This document shows positions 35,952-44,463 of a stretch of 64,000 nt of DNA, one piece after another. The notes below the pieces were generated by a model. That model did no database searches. It saw nothing but the letters and a program-made list of their open reading frames with translations, and was not told the origin of the DNA. The position numbers were made by a program, and so were the translations under genes. The first letter of the stretch is position 1. The number at the start of each line of letters is the position of its first letter. The stretch is from Sulfurospirillum arsenophilum NBRC 109478 (lineage in GTDB: Bacteria; Campylobacterota; Campylobacteria; Campylobacterales; Sulfurospirillaceae): assembly GCF_000813345.1 (NCBI RefSeq), contig NZ_BBQF01000004.1, positions 224,610 to 288,609 on the forward strand. The letters run 5' to 3'.

Positions 35952-36291
35952 TGTATAACTCCTTTTTGAAATGGTTTTTTATTTCTGCCTTAATTCTAAT
36001 AATTAACTGTGACATTTAATGTGAGATATGTATAAAAAATTTATTTCATCTCTAAATTTGTAATTTCTTACACAAAATGATCTTTTATATTCCATTAAGC
36101 TTACTAATTCGCCTTAATTAAGCCTATATAATTACACTCTAAAGTTATAAATCTAACTATTTAGTTTAATAATAATTTTGATTTTAGCTTTACATGTAAA
36201 TACTTTAGACTATTAAAAAGACTAAAATGCATACTGTAATGAGGTATCAAAAAACAGCGAACACTAATCTATAGTATTACGATTGAATTAC
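35952..36291. other. intergenic region between fccA and metQ (left part)
   Basis: This is an A+T-rich divergent promoter region without a gene. It contains one TTTACATGTAAA (36189-36200) and should hold the fccABC promoter on the minus strand. I could not assign -35/-10 boxes there with confidence, and I found no SAM-responsive leader upstream of metQ. Confidence 0.5.
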
Positions 36292-36320
36292 TTGACATTA
36301 AAGAGCATTTGCGTTACACT
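36292..36320 (+). promoter_or_regulatory. sigma70-type promoter of metQNI
   Basis: A perfect -35 TTGACA (36292-36297), a 17-base spacer and -10 TACACT (36315-36320) lie 40 bases before the metQ ATG. This is the best consensus promoter in the window. Confidence 0.75.
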
Positions 36321-36360
36321 TTCGCAGTTTAAAAATTTGATGAGATATGAGGAGACAACA

Positions 36361-37194
36361 ATGAATATAAGAGAATGGTTTAAATCTAAATCATCCATTT
36401 TGGTTGCGGTACTGTTTATGTTTACCGCAGGAAATGCATTGGCACAAAGCCAACACTTAATTATCGGTGTGGCACCTGGTCCTTATGGCGATCTTGTCAA
36501 ACAAGCCATCACCCCTAGTCTTGCAAAAAAAGGGTATACCATAGAGGTGAAAGAGTTTAGTGATTACGTGCAACCCAATCTTGCTCTTTCCAATAAAGCC
36601 ATCGATGCAAACCTTTTTCAGCACCCGATTTATCTGACAAAGTTTTCAGCAGACAAAGGGCTTAAACTCTCTTCTCTGATTAGTGTTCCAACCGCAGGTG
36701 TTGGCATTTACTCTAAAAAATACAAATCGCTTAGTGAGATTAAAGAAGGCTCTACCGTTACCGTTCCCAATGATCCAACCAACTTAGCACGAGCGCTTAG
36801 TTATCTGCAAACACTTGGACTTATTAAAATTAAAGCCGAACTCGATGCAACCAAAGCTTCTGAGAAAGACATAGTAGAAAATCCAAAAAAACTTAAAATC
36901 CACCCTATTGAAGCTGCCCAAATCCCGCGTACGGTTGACAGTGTTGACATCGCTGTTGCGACTGGAAATTTTGCTATTTCATCGGGTATCTACCCAAGTG
37001 CGATTGATAGAGAAATCATTCCAGAAAATTACATTAACATCATTGCGGTAAGAACTGATGATTTGCAAGCACAATTTGCCAAAGACATCAAAGAAGTGGT
37101 TGAATCAGAAGCGTTTGCTCAGGCGATGAGCGATCCTACTAAAATCTTTAAAGATTTTCAAAAACCTGAGTGGTTAAAAGCAAAAACAAAATAG
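36361..37194 (+). CDS. metQ: methionine ABC transporter substrate-binding lipoprotein-family protein MetQ (NlpA family)
   Basis: ATG 36361 follows GAGGAGACAACA; a longer frame from 36283 runs through the promoter. The 277-residue protein has a signal peptide (SILVAVLFMFTAGNALAQ) without a lipobox Cys, so it is probably periplasmic and not lipid-anchored. The NlpA/MetQ core includes LIIGVAPGPYGDLVKQAI, NLFQHPIYL, TVTVPNDPTNLARAL, HPIEAAQIPRTVDSVDIAVATGNFA and ENYINIIAVR. It binds methionine for the MetNI transporter encoded next. A terminator-like hairpin separates it from metN. Confidence 0.93.
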   Translation: MNIREWFKSKSSILVAVLFMFTAGNALAQSQHLIIGVAPGPYGDLVKQAITPSLAKKGYTIEVKEFSDYVQPNLALSNKAIDANLFQHPIYLTKFSADKGLKLSSLISVPTAGVGIYSKKYKSLSEIKEGSTVTVPNDPTNLARALSYLQTLGLIKIKAELDATKASEKDIVENPKKLKIHPIEAAQIPRTVDSVDIAVATGNFAISSGIYPSAIDREIIPENYINIIAVRTDDLQAQFAKDIKEVVESEAFAQAMSDPTKIFKDFQKPEWLKAKTK

Positions 37195-37200
37195 AGTATG

Positions 37201-37229
37201 AACACGGTATGTTTGTTGCATACCGTGTT
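37201..37229 (+). terminator. partial terminator between metQ and metN
   Basis: AACACGGTATG (37201-37211) pairs over 11 bases with CATACCGTGTT (37219-37229), followed by TTTT. It sits seven bases after the metQ stop and before metN on the same strand, so it likely attenuates transcription into metNI. Confidence 0.75.
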
Positions 37230-37255
37230 TTTAAATCAGCGGAGATGAAGGTATT

Positions 37256-38263
37256 ATGGTAAAAATAGAAAATGTAACGGTTGCGTTTCAGAGTAAAGAA
37301 ACCACCTTTAACGCGGTTAATGCCGTCAATCTCACAATCCAAGAAGGTGAAGTTTTTGGCATTGTAGGAACCAGTGGAGCGGGTAAAAGTACGCTTCTTC
37401 GTACCATCAACCTTCTGCAAAAACCAACCTCTGGCACGATTTGGATCGATAACGAAGACATTACAGAGTACAGCGGAAAGTCTTTAAGAGCCATTCGCCA
37501 TAAAATAGGTATGATTTTTCAGCACTTCAACCTCATTCATACCAAAACGGTTTTTGACAATGTGGCTTTTCCGATGCTCATAGCAGGCGCTTCCAAAGAG
37601 ACCATCGCACACAGAGTTCCTGAGTTACTCGACCTAGTCGGGTTATCAGACAAAGTGCATGTTTACCCATCGAAACTCTCAGGTGGGCAAAAACAACGTG
37701 TTGGCATTGCGCGCGCCCTTGCAAACAACCCTCGAATTCTTTTGTGTGATGAACCTACTTCCGCACTTGATCTTGAAACGACCAATGCTATTTTGGAACT
37801 TCTCAAAGACATTAACACAAAGCTAGGCATTACCACCATTCTCATTACCCATGAGATGGATGTCATTAAAAAAATATGTACCAAAGTTGCCGTTATGGAT
37901 AAAGGTGTTGTCGTTGAGATGGGAAATGTTTATGACATTTTTTCACGTCCACAGCATCCTTTTACCCAAAAACTGGTTGCCCATACCCTTAATCTTGAAT
38001 TACCCTCACGTATTTTCAAAGACGTGAAAGGAAGCCTCATCAAAGTTGTTTACAATGGCGATAGAGCAGAAGAGCCAGTCCTTAGTGACGCCATTCGTAC
38101 CTTTGGAATTAACATCAATGTGTTGCATGGCAAAATTGAGTACATCGACGAGAAGCCTTTAGGTGTTCTTATCTTAAATATAGATGCGGATAGCACCAAG
38201 ATCGAGCAGATTATCGACTATCTCAAAGAACGCACAGCATCAGTGGAGGTGTTTCATGGATAG
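37256..38263 (+). CDS. metN: methionine ABC transporter ATP-binding protein MetN
   Basis: The 335-residue ABC ATPase has Walker A GTSGAGKST, Q-loop MIFQHFNLI, the signature LSGGQKQRVGIARAL, Walker B ILLCDEPTSALD and the H-loop ITHEMD. A C-terminal NIL/ACT-like domain (about residues 255-335, VYNGDRAEEPVLSDAIRTFGININVLHG) is the methionine-sensing domain that gives transinhibition in MetN. The order metQ-metN-metI differs from the enterobacterial metNIQ. The stop overlaps metI by eight bases. Confidence 0.94.
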   Translation: MVKIENVTVAFQSKETTFNAVNAVNLTIQEGEVFGIVGTSGAGKSTLLRTINLLQKPTSGTIWIDNEDITEYSGKSLRAIRHKIGMIFQHFNLIHTKTVFDNVAFPMLIAGASKETIAHRVPELLDLVGLSDKVHVYPSKLSGGQKQRVGIARALANNPRILLCDEPTSALDLETTNAILELLKDINTKLGITTILITHEMDVIKKICTKVAVMDKGVVVEMGNVYDIFSRPQHPFTQKLVAHTLNLELPSRIFKDVKGSLIKVVYNGDRAEEPVLSDAIRTFGININVLHGKIEYIDEKPLGVLILNIDADSTKIEQIIDYLKERTASVEVFHG

Positions 38264-38915
38264 TTTTATCGCACTCTTACCAGACCTTTTAAAGGCGTTT
38301 TGGGAAACACTCCAAATGGTAGGCATCTCTTTTTTCTTCTCCATCTTTTTAGGCATTCCTTTGGGACTTTTTTTATTTATAACTGACAAAGGGCTTTTTT
38401 GGGAAAACAAAGCGCTCAACGTACTTGGCGGGTTGCTCATCAACGTGGTACGCTCAACGCCTTATGTCATTTTACTGGTCTTACTCCTTCCGTTGACACA
38501 AATACTCATAGGAACAACGATCGGTCCACTTGCCGCTTCGTTCTCGCTCTCGGTGGCGGCTATCGCTTTTTATGCCAGATTGGTTCAGTCTTCACTGTGC
38601 GAAGTCGATAAAGGGGTGATCGAAGCAGCAACAGCGTATGGAGCTACCCCGTTTCAAATCATTAAAGATGTTTTACTCTCCGAAGCACTTCCAGGGCTCA
38701 TTCGAGGACTCACCGTCACAGGCATAAGTCTGGTGGGTTACTCTGCGATGGCAGGCATTGTTGGAGGTGGTGGTGTGGGCGATCTTGCGATTCGCTTTGG
38801 GTATTACCGCTATGAAACAGACGTTATGGTCATTACCGTTGTCATTCTCATTGTGCTTGTGCAAATCGTACAAGTGCTGGGTGATGCCATCGCAACCAAA
38901 GCAGACAAGAAATAG
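38256..38915 (+). CDS. metI: methionine ABC transporter permease MetI
   Basis: ATG 38256 lies inside the end of metN after GGAGGTGTTTC. The 219-residue permease has five hydrophobic helices and the EAA-loop motif EAATAYGATPFQIIKDVLLSEALPG that contacts the ATPase. VNVVRSTPYVILLVLLLPLT and AGIVGGGGVGDLAIRFGYYRYET are standard MetI blocks. It forms the inner-membrane channel for methionine uptake with MetN and MetQ. Confidence 0.94.
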   Translation: MDSFIALLPDLLKAFWETLQMVGISFFFSIFLGIPLGLFLFITDKGLFWENKALNVLGGLLINVVRSTPYVILLVLLLPLTQILIGTTIGPLAASFSLSVAAIAFYARLVQSSLCEVDKGVIEAATAYGATPFQIIKDVLLSEALPGLIRGLTVTGISLVGYSAMAGIVGGGGVGDLAIRFGYYRYETDVMVITVVILIVLVQIVQVLGDAIATKADKK

Positions 38916-38924
38916 CAATACAAC

Positions 38925-38954
38925 AAAACGGCATCTATCGAGTAATGCCGTTTT
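38925..38954. terminator. bidirectional terminator after metI
   Basis: AAAACGGCAT (38925-38934) pairs with ATGCCGTTTT (38945-38954). A-rich and T-rich flanks make it usable from both strands, ending metQNI and the convergent dehalogenase gene. Confidence 0.85.
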
Positions 38955-38966
38955 GAAACGATATGT

Positions 38967-39881
38967 TTAACTATTTTTACGTTTTTGCTCTAGGAAAGCA
39001 CCTAACGCTTCTAAAACGATTTGAGGCTTCTCTTCAGGAACAAAATGACCGCAATCAGGAATCCCAAAACCATTGACATCTTCTGCCAAATCTTTCCATC
39101 CTTGGAGAATATCCCACAGTTTTCCCACAACACCATTTGCACCCCACAAGACTAAAAGCGGTGTTTTGATCTTTGTTGATCGATCAACGATGTCATGCTC
39201 AAGGTCAATGCTCGCAGCCGCCCTATAATCTTCGCTAATCCCATGCACCGTCGCAGGATCAGAATAGCATCTAATGTAATCTTGTAAAACATCTTCAGGG
39301 AAGTTTTTAAGCGCTTCAGGTGACGCTTTTTTCAGTAAATTATTGCGAATAAAATAATCAGGATCAGCGCCTAAAAATCGCTCAGGAAAATCGAAAGGCT
39401 GAATGTAAAAAAACCAGTGCCAATACTTCGTCGCAAACTCACTGTTGGTTCGCTCATACATATCGTAGGTTGGTAAAATGTCCATCATGGTACAGGTCAA
39501 CACTTTTTCGGGATGATCCAGCATCAAGCGATGGCACACCCTAGCCCCGCGGTCATGCCCCACGATGTGATACTCACTAAAGCCTAAATGCTCCATCACT
39601 TTCACTTGATCCAGTGCCATCACACGTTTGGAGTAGTTCGAGTGATCGGGTAAGCCTTTAGGTTTTGAACTATCACCGTACCCTCGAAGGTCGGTTATAA
39701 CAACCGTGTAACGTTTGGCAAGCTTGGGAGCGATATCTCGCCAGATAAGATAGTTCTCAGGATGCCCATGTAACAGTAAAATGACCTCTTTGCCTTCTCC
39801 TCCAACAAGCGTATTGATCGACACATCGCCCGTATCAATCAGCATACGCTCAAACCCTTGAAAATAATCCGTTATAGCCAT
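38967..39881 (-). CDS. haloacetate (fluoroacetate) dehalogenase-like alpha/beta hydrolase
   Basis: The 304-residue alpha/beta hydrolase matches known fluoroacetate dehalogenases at the catalytic positions I can recall: nucleophile Asp110 in GHDRGAR with Arg111 and Arg114, acid Asp134 (MDILPTYD), the halide-binding pair His155-Trp156 in YWHWFF, Tyr219 (EDYRA) and the base His279 (CGHFVPEE). The halide-pocket Trp185 of the Rhodopseudomonas enzyme is Lys185 here, so fluoride selectivity may differ. It would hydrolyse a halo-acid to a hydroxy-acid in the cytosol. The gene follows leuD-like on the same strand. Esterase or epoxide-hydrolase activity is a less likely alternative. Confidence 0.8.
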   Translation of the reverse strand: MAITDYFQGFERMLIDTGDVSINTLVGGEGKEVILLLHGHPENYLIWRDIAPKLAKRYTVVITDLRGYGDSSKPKGLPDHSNYSKRVMALDQVKVMEHLGFSEYHIVGHDRGARVCHRLMLDHPEKVLTCTMMDILPTYDMYERTNSEFATKYWHWFFYIQPFDFPERFLGADPDYFIRNNLLKKASPEALKNFPEDVLQDYIRCYSDPATVHGISEDYRAAASIDLEHDIVDRSTKIKTPLLVLWGANGVVGKLWDILQGWKDLAEDVNGFGIPDCGHFVPEEKPQIVLEALGAFLEQKRKNS

Positions 39882-39899
39882 GACATTCTCTCCCCAATG

Positions 39900-40412
39900 T
39901 TAAGATACGAGCGTTTTTGTTTCCATCTGTTTTTTAATCAACGATTTAATGCCACCATTTTCAATAATATGCATTATATACTCAGACATTGGCTCAGCTT
40001 GTGCAATTTTGCCAGTCTCATCGAAAATTTCGCCACTTAAAAGATCAATCTGTACGGTAGAACCCGATGTTACACGTTTTGAAATGTTAGGGCACACCAG
40101 AACGGGTAGTCCTAAATTGATGGCATTGCGGTAAAAAATACGCGCAAACGACTCTGCGATAATCACACCAATGCCAACCGCTTTGAGTGTAATGGCAGCA
40201 TGTTCACGACTAGAACCACACCCAAAGTTGGTTCCAGCGATGATAAAATCGCCTTTTTTAACTTTACATGTAAACTCAGGGTCAGCCCCAAACATCGCAT
40301 ACTTGGCGACATCTTCAACGTCGGTTAGCTCTACAAAACGACCTGGGTAAATCTGGTCAGTATCGACATTATTGCCAAAGGCAAAGGTATTGCCCGTTAA
40401 TAATTTTTGCAT
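39900..40412 (-). CDS. leuD: isopropylmalate isomerase-type small subunit (LeuD/AcnD-like)
   Basis: The 170-residue swivel-domain protein has GNTFAFGNNVDTDQIYPGR, DFIIAGTNFGCGSSREHA, and VIIAESFARIFYRNAINLGLPVLVCP, the aconitase-superfamily small-subunit blocks. The short length fits the archaeal/type-2 LeuD group (3-isopropylmalate, citraconate, homoaconitate or dimethylmalate hydro-lyases), not the 200-residue Campylobacter biosynthetic LeuD. It is encoded ten bases after its large subunit, with no leuA or leuB adjacent. Substrate unresolved. A TTTACATGTAAA copy (40263-40274) lies within the gene. Confidence 0.87.
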   Translation of the reverse strand: MQKLLTGNTFAFGNNVDTDQIYPGRFVELTDVEDVAKYAMFGADPEFTCKVKKGDFIIAGTNFGCGSSREHAAITLKAVGIGVIIAESFARIFYRNAINLGLPVLVCPNISKRVTSGSTVQIDLLSGEIFDETGKIAQAEPMSEYIMHIIENGGIKSLIKKQMETKTLVS

Positions 40413-40422
40413 TTTTTATCCT

Positions 40423-41673
40423 TTACATGTAAAGTGTAGGGTCAACGATTTCACCCATTAAAGCTGCTGCGGCAACCGCTGCGGGAGAACCTAAAAAGAT
40501 CTCCGCTTTGGTATCGCCCATGCGACCGGGGAAGTTACGATTGGTCGTTGTGATGCAGGTCTCACCAGAAGCTAACATTCCTTCATGGGTTCCTAAACAA
40601 GCCGCACATCCAGGTGTCACAAAGGTAGCTCCCGCTTCAACAAGTGTTTGCACATACCCTTTTTCCATTGATTCAAGAAGTACCCCTTTTGAGGCAGGCA
40701 CAATAACAAAACGTGTACGAGACGCAACCTTTTTTCCTTTTAAAATATGCGCTGCAATGCCAATGTCCTCCGCTCGTCCACCCGTACATGACCCAAGATA
40801 CGCTTGGTCAATGTGACGACCGATGAACTCGGAGATATCATAGACATTATCCACACTCGAAGGAGCCGCCAATTGCGGGGTGAGTTTTGTGACATCAAAG
40901 CTGATTTCATCGGCATACACAAAATCCGCATCAGTATGGTAAATCTCATAAGGGCGTGCCATCTTTTCTTTCAAAAATGCTTTTGTGATGTCATCAGGCT
41001 GAATGTAGCTCGTTTTAGCGCCCATTTCGGTACTCATGTTACACAGTGCCATGCGTTCTGAAACACTGAGGTGTTGCAAAGTAGAGCCTGAAAACTCTAC
41101 GGCTTTATACACCGCATAGTCTGCCCCCAAAGCACCAATGGCGTGTAAAATCATATCTTTTGCATACACACCATGCGGAAGTTTGCCTTCAAAATTGATC
41201 TTGACAATCTCAGGTACTCTAAACCAAAGCTTTCCGGTAGCAAGGATGATCGCAAGGTCTGTTGCCCCTACTCCCGTTCCAAATGCCCCAAAAGCGCCAT
41301 GTGTTGTCGTATGAGAGTCGGTGATGACGACGATCTCTCCAGGGTACGACAAGCCTTTATCGACAAGGACTTGATGGCACACCCCTTGGTCTATGTCCAT
41401 CAAAAGATCAATGCCTTGATCCCAACAAAATTCTCGAAACTGCTTCTGATTTTGCGCTTGCATGATCGTTGAAGCGGGTGCGTAATGATCTAAAAACATG
41501 ATCACACGGCTTGGATCATGCACTTTAACGCCACCCATCTCATGAAAGGAGCGAATCGTTTGTAAATACAGATCGTTAATGCCTGCCATATCGACTTCAC
41601 AGTTGATAATCTCACCCGCTTTGACAGACGTCTTACCTGCTTTTTTGGCCAATAGCTTCTCAATTGCGTGCAT
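40423..41673 (-). CDS. leuC: isopropylmalate isomerase-type large subunit (LeuC2-like, 4Fe-4S)
   Basis: The 416-residue aconitase-family protein has 4Fe-4S ligands visible as Cys in YLGSCTGGRAEDI and in TPGCAACLGTHEGM. It also has VIMFLDHYAPA, VVITDSHTTTHGAFGAFGTGVGATDLA and TTTNRNFPGRMGDTKAEIFLGSPA. The length of about 415 residues is the type-2 LeuC/HacA group. With the short LeuD it forms a heterodimeric hydro-lyase. A divergently encoded LysR regulator and a downstream dehalogenase suggest a catabolic or inducible role rather than housekeeping leucine synthesis, which is inference only. Confidence 0.88.
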   Translation of the reverse strand: MHAIEKLLAKKAGKTSVKAGEIINCEVDMAGINDLYLQTIRSFHEMGGVKVHDPSRVIMFLDHYAPASTIMQAQNQKQFREFCWDQGIDLLMDIDQGVCHQVLVDKGLSYPGEIVVITDSHTTTHGAFGAFGTGVGATDLAIILATGKLWFRVPEIVKINFEGKLPHGVYAKDMILHAIGALGADYAVYKAVEFSGSTLQHLSVSERMALCNMSTEMGAKTSYIQPDDITKAFLKEKMARPYEIYHTDADFVYADEISFDVTKLTPQLAAPSSVDNVYDISEFIGRHIDQAYLGSCTGGRAEDIGIAAHILKGKKVASRTRFVIVPASKGVLLESMEKGYVQTLVEAGATFVTPGCAACLGTHEGMLASGETCITTTNRNFPGRMGDTKAEIFLGSPAAVAAAALMGEIVDPTLYM

Positions 41674-41784
41674 GATGCCTCTCCTCTTTTTCAGTTACTT
41701 TCAAATCTCTTTTGGTTATTGTATTGCAACTAGTTATCTAAAAGCAAATAATACATAATCATATACAATATAAAGGAGAGCAAT

Positions 41785-42615
41785 ATGGATTCGTCTTTAC
41801 TCAAGATTTTCGTTGCGGTTTCCAAGCATCAAAGCATCTCACTGGCTGCGCAAGAGCTCTATTTTACGCAATCCAATGTCACACTTCGCATCAAACAACT
41901 TGAAAAAAAACTGGGTTACCCTCTTTTTCACCGTGTTCCAAAAGGTGTTATTTTGACGTATGAGGGCGAAAAACTCTACCCTTATGCGCTTGATATTGTT
42001 ACCAAAGTGGAAGAAACCATTTTAAAAATGAAAAATATTTCGGAGCAGACGCTTTTACGCATTGGAACAAGCCAAGCCAATGCCATTATTCGCCTCTTAC
42101 CGTTTATCGAAAAGCTCTCAGTTGACTTCCCCACAACACAGATCGAACTCTTTGCCAATGGAACACCCCAAGTCATTGACGCTCTTTTGGAGTACAAAGT
42201 CGATATTGCGTTCGTAACAGGCGATCCAAAGCATAAAGACATCGTCGTCTTAAATGAATTTAGCGATGACCTCTACATGGTTGAGTCCAAACATAAAGTC
42301 AGCAAAAACTGCATTATAGGCTATCGCGAAAAGAGTACGCATTTGAATTTCTTTAAGCAGTATTGGGAAGCGTTGGGAAACACGGAGTACACAACGATCA
42401 TTTTAGAGAATTATGAAGTGATGTTAGGCTGTGTCAAAGCAGGGATGGGAAGAGCTTTTTTGTCAAAAATTATCGTCGATAAATACCATTATACCGATGA
42501 TCTCATCTTAACCAAACTCCAACCAAATGAGTGCAATTTAGAGACCCATTTAGTGTGCAGAAAGGACTCAGTTCCTTTCATAGGGGATTATTTAAAGCAG
42601 ATGCAATTGCATTAG
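41785..42615 (+). CDS. LysR-family transcriptional regulator
   Basis: The 276-residue protein opens MDSSLLKIFVAVSKHQSISLAAQELYFTQSNVTLRIKQLEKKLGYPLFHR, the LysR winged helix, followed by a periplasmic-binding-protein-like effector domain (about 88-276). It is divergent from leuC across a 110-base spacer (TGTATTGCAACTAGTTATCTAAAAGC region) that probably holds its T-N11-A operator. By analogy it activates leuCD-dehalogenase transcription in response to a small acid. Start ATG 41785 follows AAAGGAGAGC. The effector domain is slightly shorter than the usual 210 residues. Confidence 0.9.
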   Translation: MDSSLLKIFVAVSKHQSISLAAQELYFTQSNVTLRIKQLEKKLGYPLFHRVPKGVILTYEGEKLYPYALDIVTKVEETILKMKNISEQTLLRIGTSQANAIIRLLPFIEKLSVDFPTTQIELFANGTPQVIDALLEYKVDIAFVTGDPKHKDIVVLNEFSDDLYMVESKHKVSKNCIIGYREKSTHLNFFKQYWEALGNTEYTTIILENYEVMLGCVKAGMGRAFLSKIIVDKYHYTDDLILTKLQPNECNLETHLVCRKDSVPFIGDYLKQMQLH

Positions 42616-42655
42616 GTTGTGCCTACATGTAACGTGAGGGCATCTAACACTTCAT

Positions 42656-43144
42656 CTATTTTTCAAAAATAGCATTCGTAATTTGTACGGTTGAGATAGC
42701 ATTTTTAGGAGAACCGTCTATGAGCTTATCGGAGTACGTCAAATAAACAAGCGTATTACGTTTCGCATCGTAAAAGCGAACCACCTGCATATGCTTGAAC
42801 AATAACGATGTTGACTCTTTAAAAACGCGTTCGCCATCACTCTTTTTAGATTGAATATCTTGAGGAAGACTAATAACGCCAGTTTGCCTACATGCAATAG
42901 ACGCATCCGCAGTATCTTCCGCAATGCCAAAAGAGCCTTTGACTCCTCCTGTCTTTGCACGCGAAAGATGACACGAAACACCAGGTACTTTAGGATCATC
43001 AAACGCTTCAATCACAATCTTATGATTAGCCCCTAATAAAACAAAAGCGGTATTGACTGAGCCAATTTCTTCTGCGAAGGCAGATGAAACAAAGCACAAT
43101 AGTGCGATTGCAGAACGGTACAACTTTTTCTTATTATCAATCAT
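42656..43144 (-). CDS. creA: CreA-family periplasmic protein
   Basis: The 162-residue protein has a signal peptide (SAIALLCFVSSAFAEE) and the CreA core IGSVNTAFVLLGANHKIVIEAFDDPKVPGVSCHLSRAKTG with SIACRQTG, in which two cysteines can form a disulfide. The C-terminal FKHMQVVRFYDAKRNTLVYLTYSDKLIDGSPKNA is also typical. CreA is widespread and its function remains unknown. The gene is alone, with no creBCD partner. Confidence 0.88.
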   Translation of the reverse strand: MIDNKKKLYRSAIALLCFVSSAFAEEIGSVNTAFVLLGANHKIVIEAFDDPKVPGVSCHLSRAKTGGVKGSFGIAEDTADASIACRQTGVISLPQDIQSKKSDGERVFKESTSLLFKHMQVVRFYDAKRNTLVYLTYSDKLIDGSPKNAISTVQITNAIFEK

Positions 43145-43383
43145 AAATCTACCTTTGGCATAATAATTTCACTCAATTATATCTTTTGTTGTTTAACGGA
43201 TAATCCGGTAGGTTCTTTTTGGATAAATGAGGAGGCATGCTCCTTTTTATACTTTACATGTAAAAGTTTCAAATGAATTTTTATGTTCATTTTTCATCTT
43301 TACATGTAAAGATATTTATTTGCAAAATTGCATTTGTTTATTGAATTGACATAAAGTAGCCTGTCCCCTTTATCCTCTTCTTT
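43145..43383. repeat. A+T-rich spacer with two TTTACATGTAAA palindromes and outer repeat copy AAAGTAGCCTGTCCCC
   Basis: It holds TTTACATGTAAA at 43253-43264 and 43299-43310, and AAAGTAGCCTGTCCCC at 43353-43368. The latter is the reverse complement of the RAYT-linked repeat and marks the far left edge of the toxin/immunity array. The preceding TTTATTGAATTG is repeated at 49766-49777 before another copy of the same flank. Confidence 0.75.
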
Positions 43384-43986
43384 TTAATTATTTGACACAA
43401 AAATATTACGAGTCCATTGGCTAAAAAGTTTTTCGTATAAACGTTCTGGCGAACCTGGGGACAATGGCATACCATTAAGTGTACTTGGACAATCCTTGGC
43501 AGAAAGACGAGTGGTTTTTAAAAGCTTCTGCTCTTTTGTTGAATATAATGAGATAACTACGGATGCTTCATCCATATAATGTTTAGAGCAACTTATACCC
43601 AACGGATCAGTCCATGTTTCTACACGAGAATAGATGACATAATCACTATTATTTAACGTAGCATTTTCGAGAGCTTCTTTTTCAGATAGAACTTTGTTTT
43701 CTAAAATAACATGAGGATTTCCCCATTTTAACTGGTCAAATGCTATATTTATGGCAGATAGCCCACTGCCTATGGATACTTCTTCGCCATATACTGAGGA
43801 AAAAAGGGTCTTTTTCATTCCATCCCCACCATTAACTAAATAAATAGAACTTTCTTTGGTTAATAATTGACTCTTATCTAAGTCAGTTCCATTGATATTC
43901 CTTACATTGGAATGTAAGGGACCACAGCCTATAAAGACTAGAACCGTCATTATTGTTATAGTCAAACTCGTGAATTTATGTTTCAT
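43384..43986 (-). CDS. DUF4823-like lipoprotein
   Basis: The 200-residue precursor has a lipobox (VLVFIGCGP, Cys21), so it is probably a lipoprotein. The pattern SIYLVNGGDGMKKTLFSSVYGEEVSIGSGLSAINIAFDQ and NSDYVIYSRVETWTDP resembles DUF4823 envelope proteins, whose function is unknown. It is the last gene of the minus-strand array, 28 bases downstream of another lipoprotein gene. Its position beyond the last toxin tail allows either an orphan immunity protein or unrelated envelope cargo. Its six or so other cysteine-poor stretches give no further clue. Confidence 0.6.
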   Translation of the reverse strand: MKHKFTSLTITIMTVLVFIGCGPLHSNVRNINGTDLDKSQLLTKESSIYLVNGGDGMKKTLFSSVYGEEVSIGSGLSAINIAFDQLKWGNPHVILENKVLSEKEALENATLNNSDYVIYSRVETWTDPLGISCSKHYMDEASVVISLYSTKEQKLLKTTRLSAKDCPSTLNGMPLSPGSPERLYEKLFSQWTRNIFVSNN

Positions 43987-44013
43987 TTTTTTCCTTTTGG
44001 ATTGATCTTATCA

Positions 44014-44448
44014 TTATGGTACAAATGTGAGAGTAGCACCTATTCTAGCCGCTTCAGTCGTTAATTCTTGGCTATTTGCCATCCCAATAACACAGACAGA
44101 AATGCCTTTTAGCTCATTATTTTGATACAAACTAAACGTATGTGAGATTAGTGCCTCTAGCTTATCTGGATTGGGACAGTACACACTGACATTTTTGGGT
44201 TCAGATTTTATAAATGTTGCAAACTCTTTAGAAAACCCACCATCATTTCCAGCTGTTTTTATAGCACTGATTGCCATGGCATCAGCAAGCGGACCACGCG
44301 AAGGTATCATAGAGATATTCATCTCAGGTCCAGGGCATTTAGTCAATGCTGTTTTGACAACATCATTGTTTGAGAGATTTTTACTCGCAACACATGCTTG
44401 AAATACCAATGGCACAAGTGCCACTAAAAGCAATTTCATATATTTCAT
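44014..44448 (-). CDS. small lipoprotein of unknown function
   Basis: The 144-residue protein starts MKYMKLLLVALVPLVFQACVAS with a lipobox (FQAC). The mature part has ILISHTF-like segments and two further cysteines (VYCPNPDKL, ISVCVIGMA), which could form a disulfide. It is 15 bases downstream of the 291-residue lipoprotein gene and probably in the same transcript. I do not recognise a family. Given its neighbourhood it may be an immunity factor that has lost its toxin gene. Confidence 0.55.
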   Translation of the reverse strand: MKYMKLLLVALVPLVFQACVASKNLSNNDVVKTALTKCPGPEMNISMIPSRGPLADAMAISAIKTAGNDGGFSKEFATFIKSEPKNVSVYCPNPDKLEALISHTFSLYQNNELKGISVCVIGMANSQELTTEAARIGATLTFVP

Positions 44449-44463
44449 ATTTTTCCTTCATTT

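Noticed and set aside
36200..36360. SAM riboswitch or S-box upstream of metQ
   Set aside because: The leader is only about 30-40 bases after the promoter and shows no S-box consensus blocks.
40423..41673. Calling leuC/leuD part of a leucine biosynthesis operon
   Set aside because: No leuA or leuB is adjacent, both subunits are of the short type-2 class, and the neighbours are a LysR gene and a dehalogenase; substrate left open.
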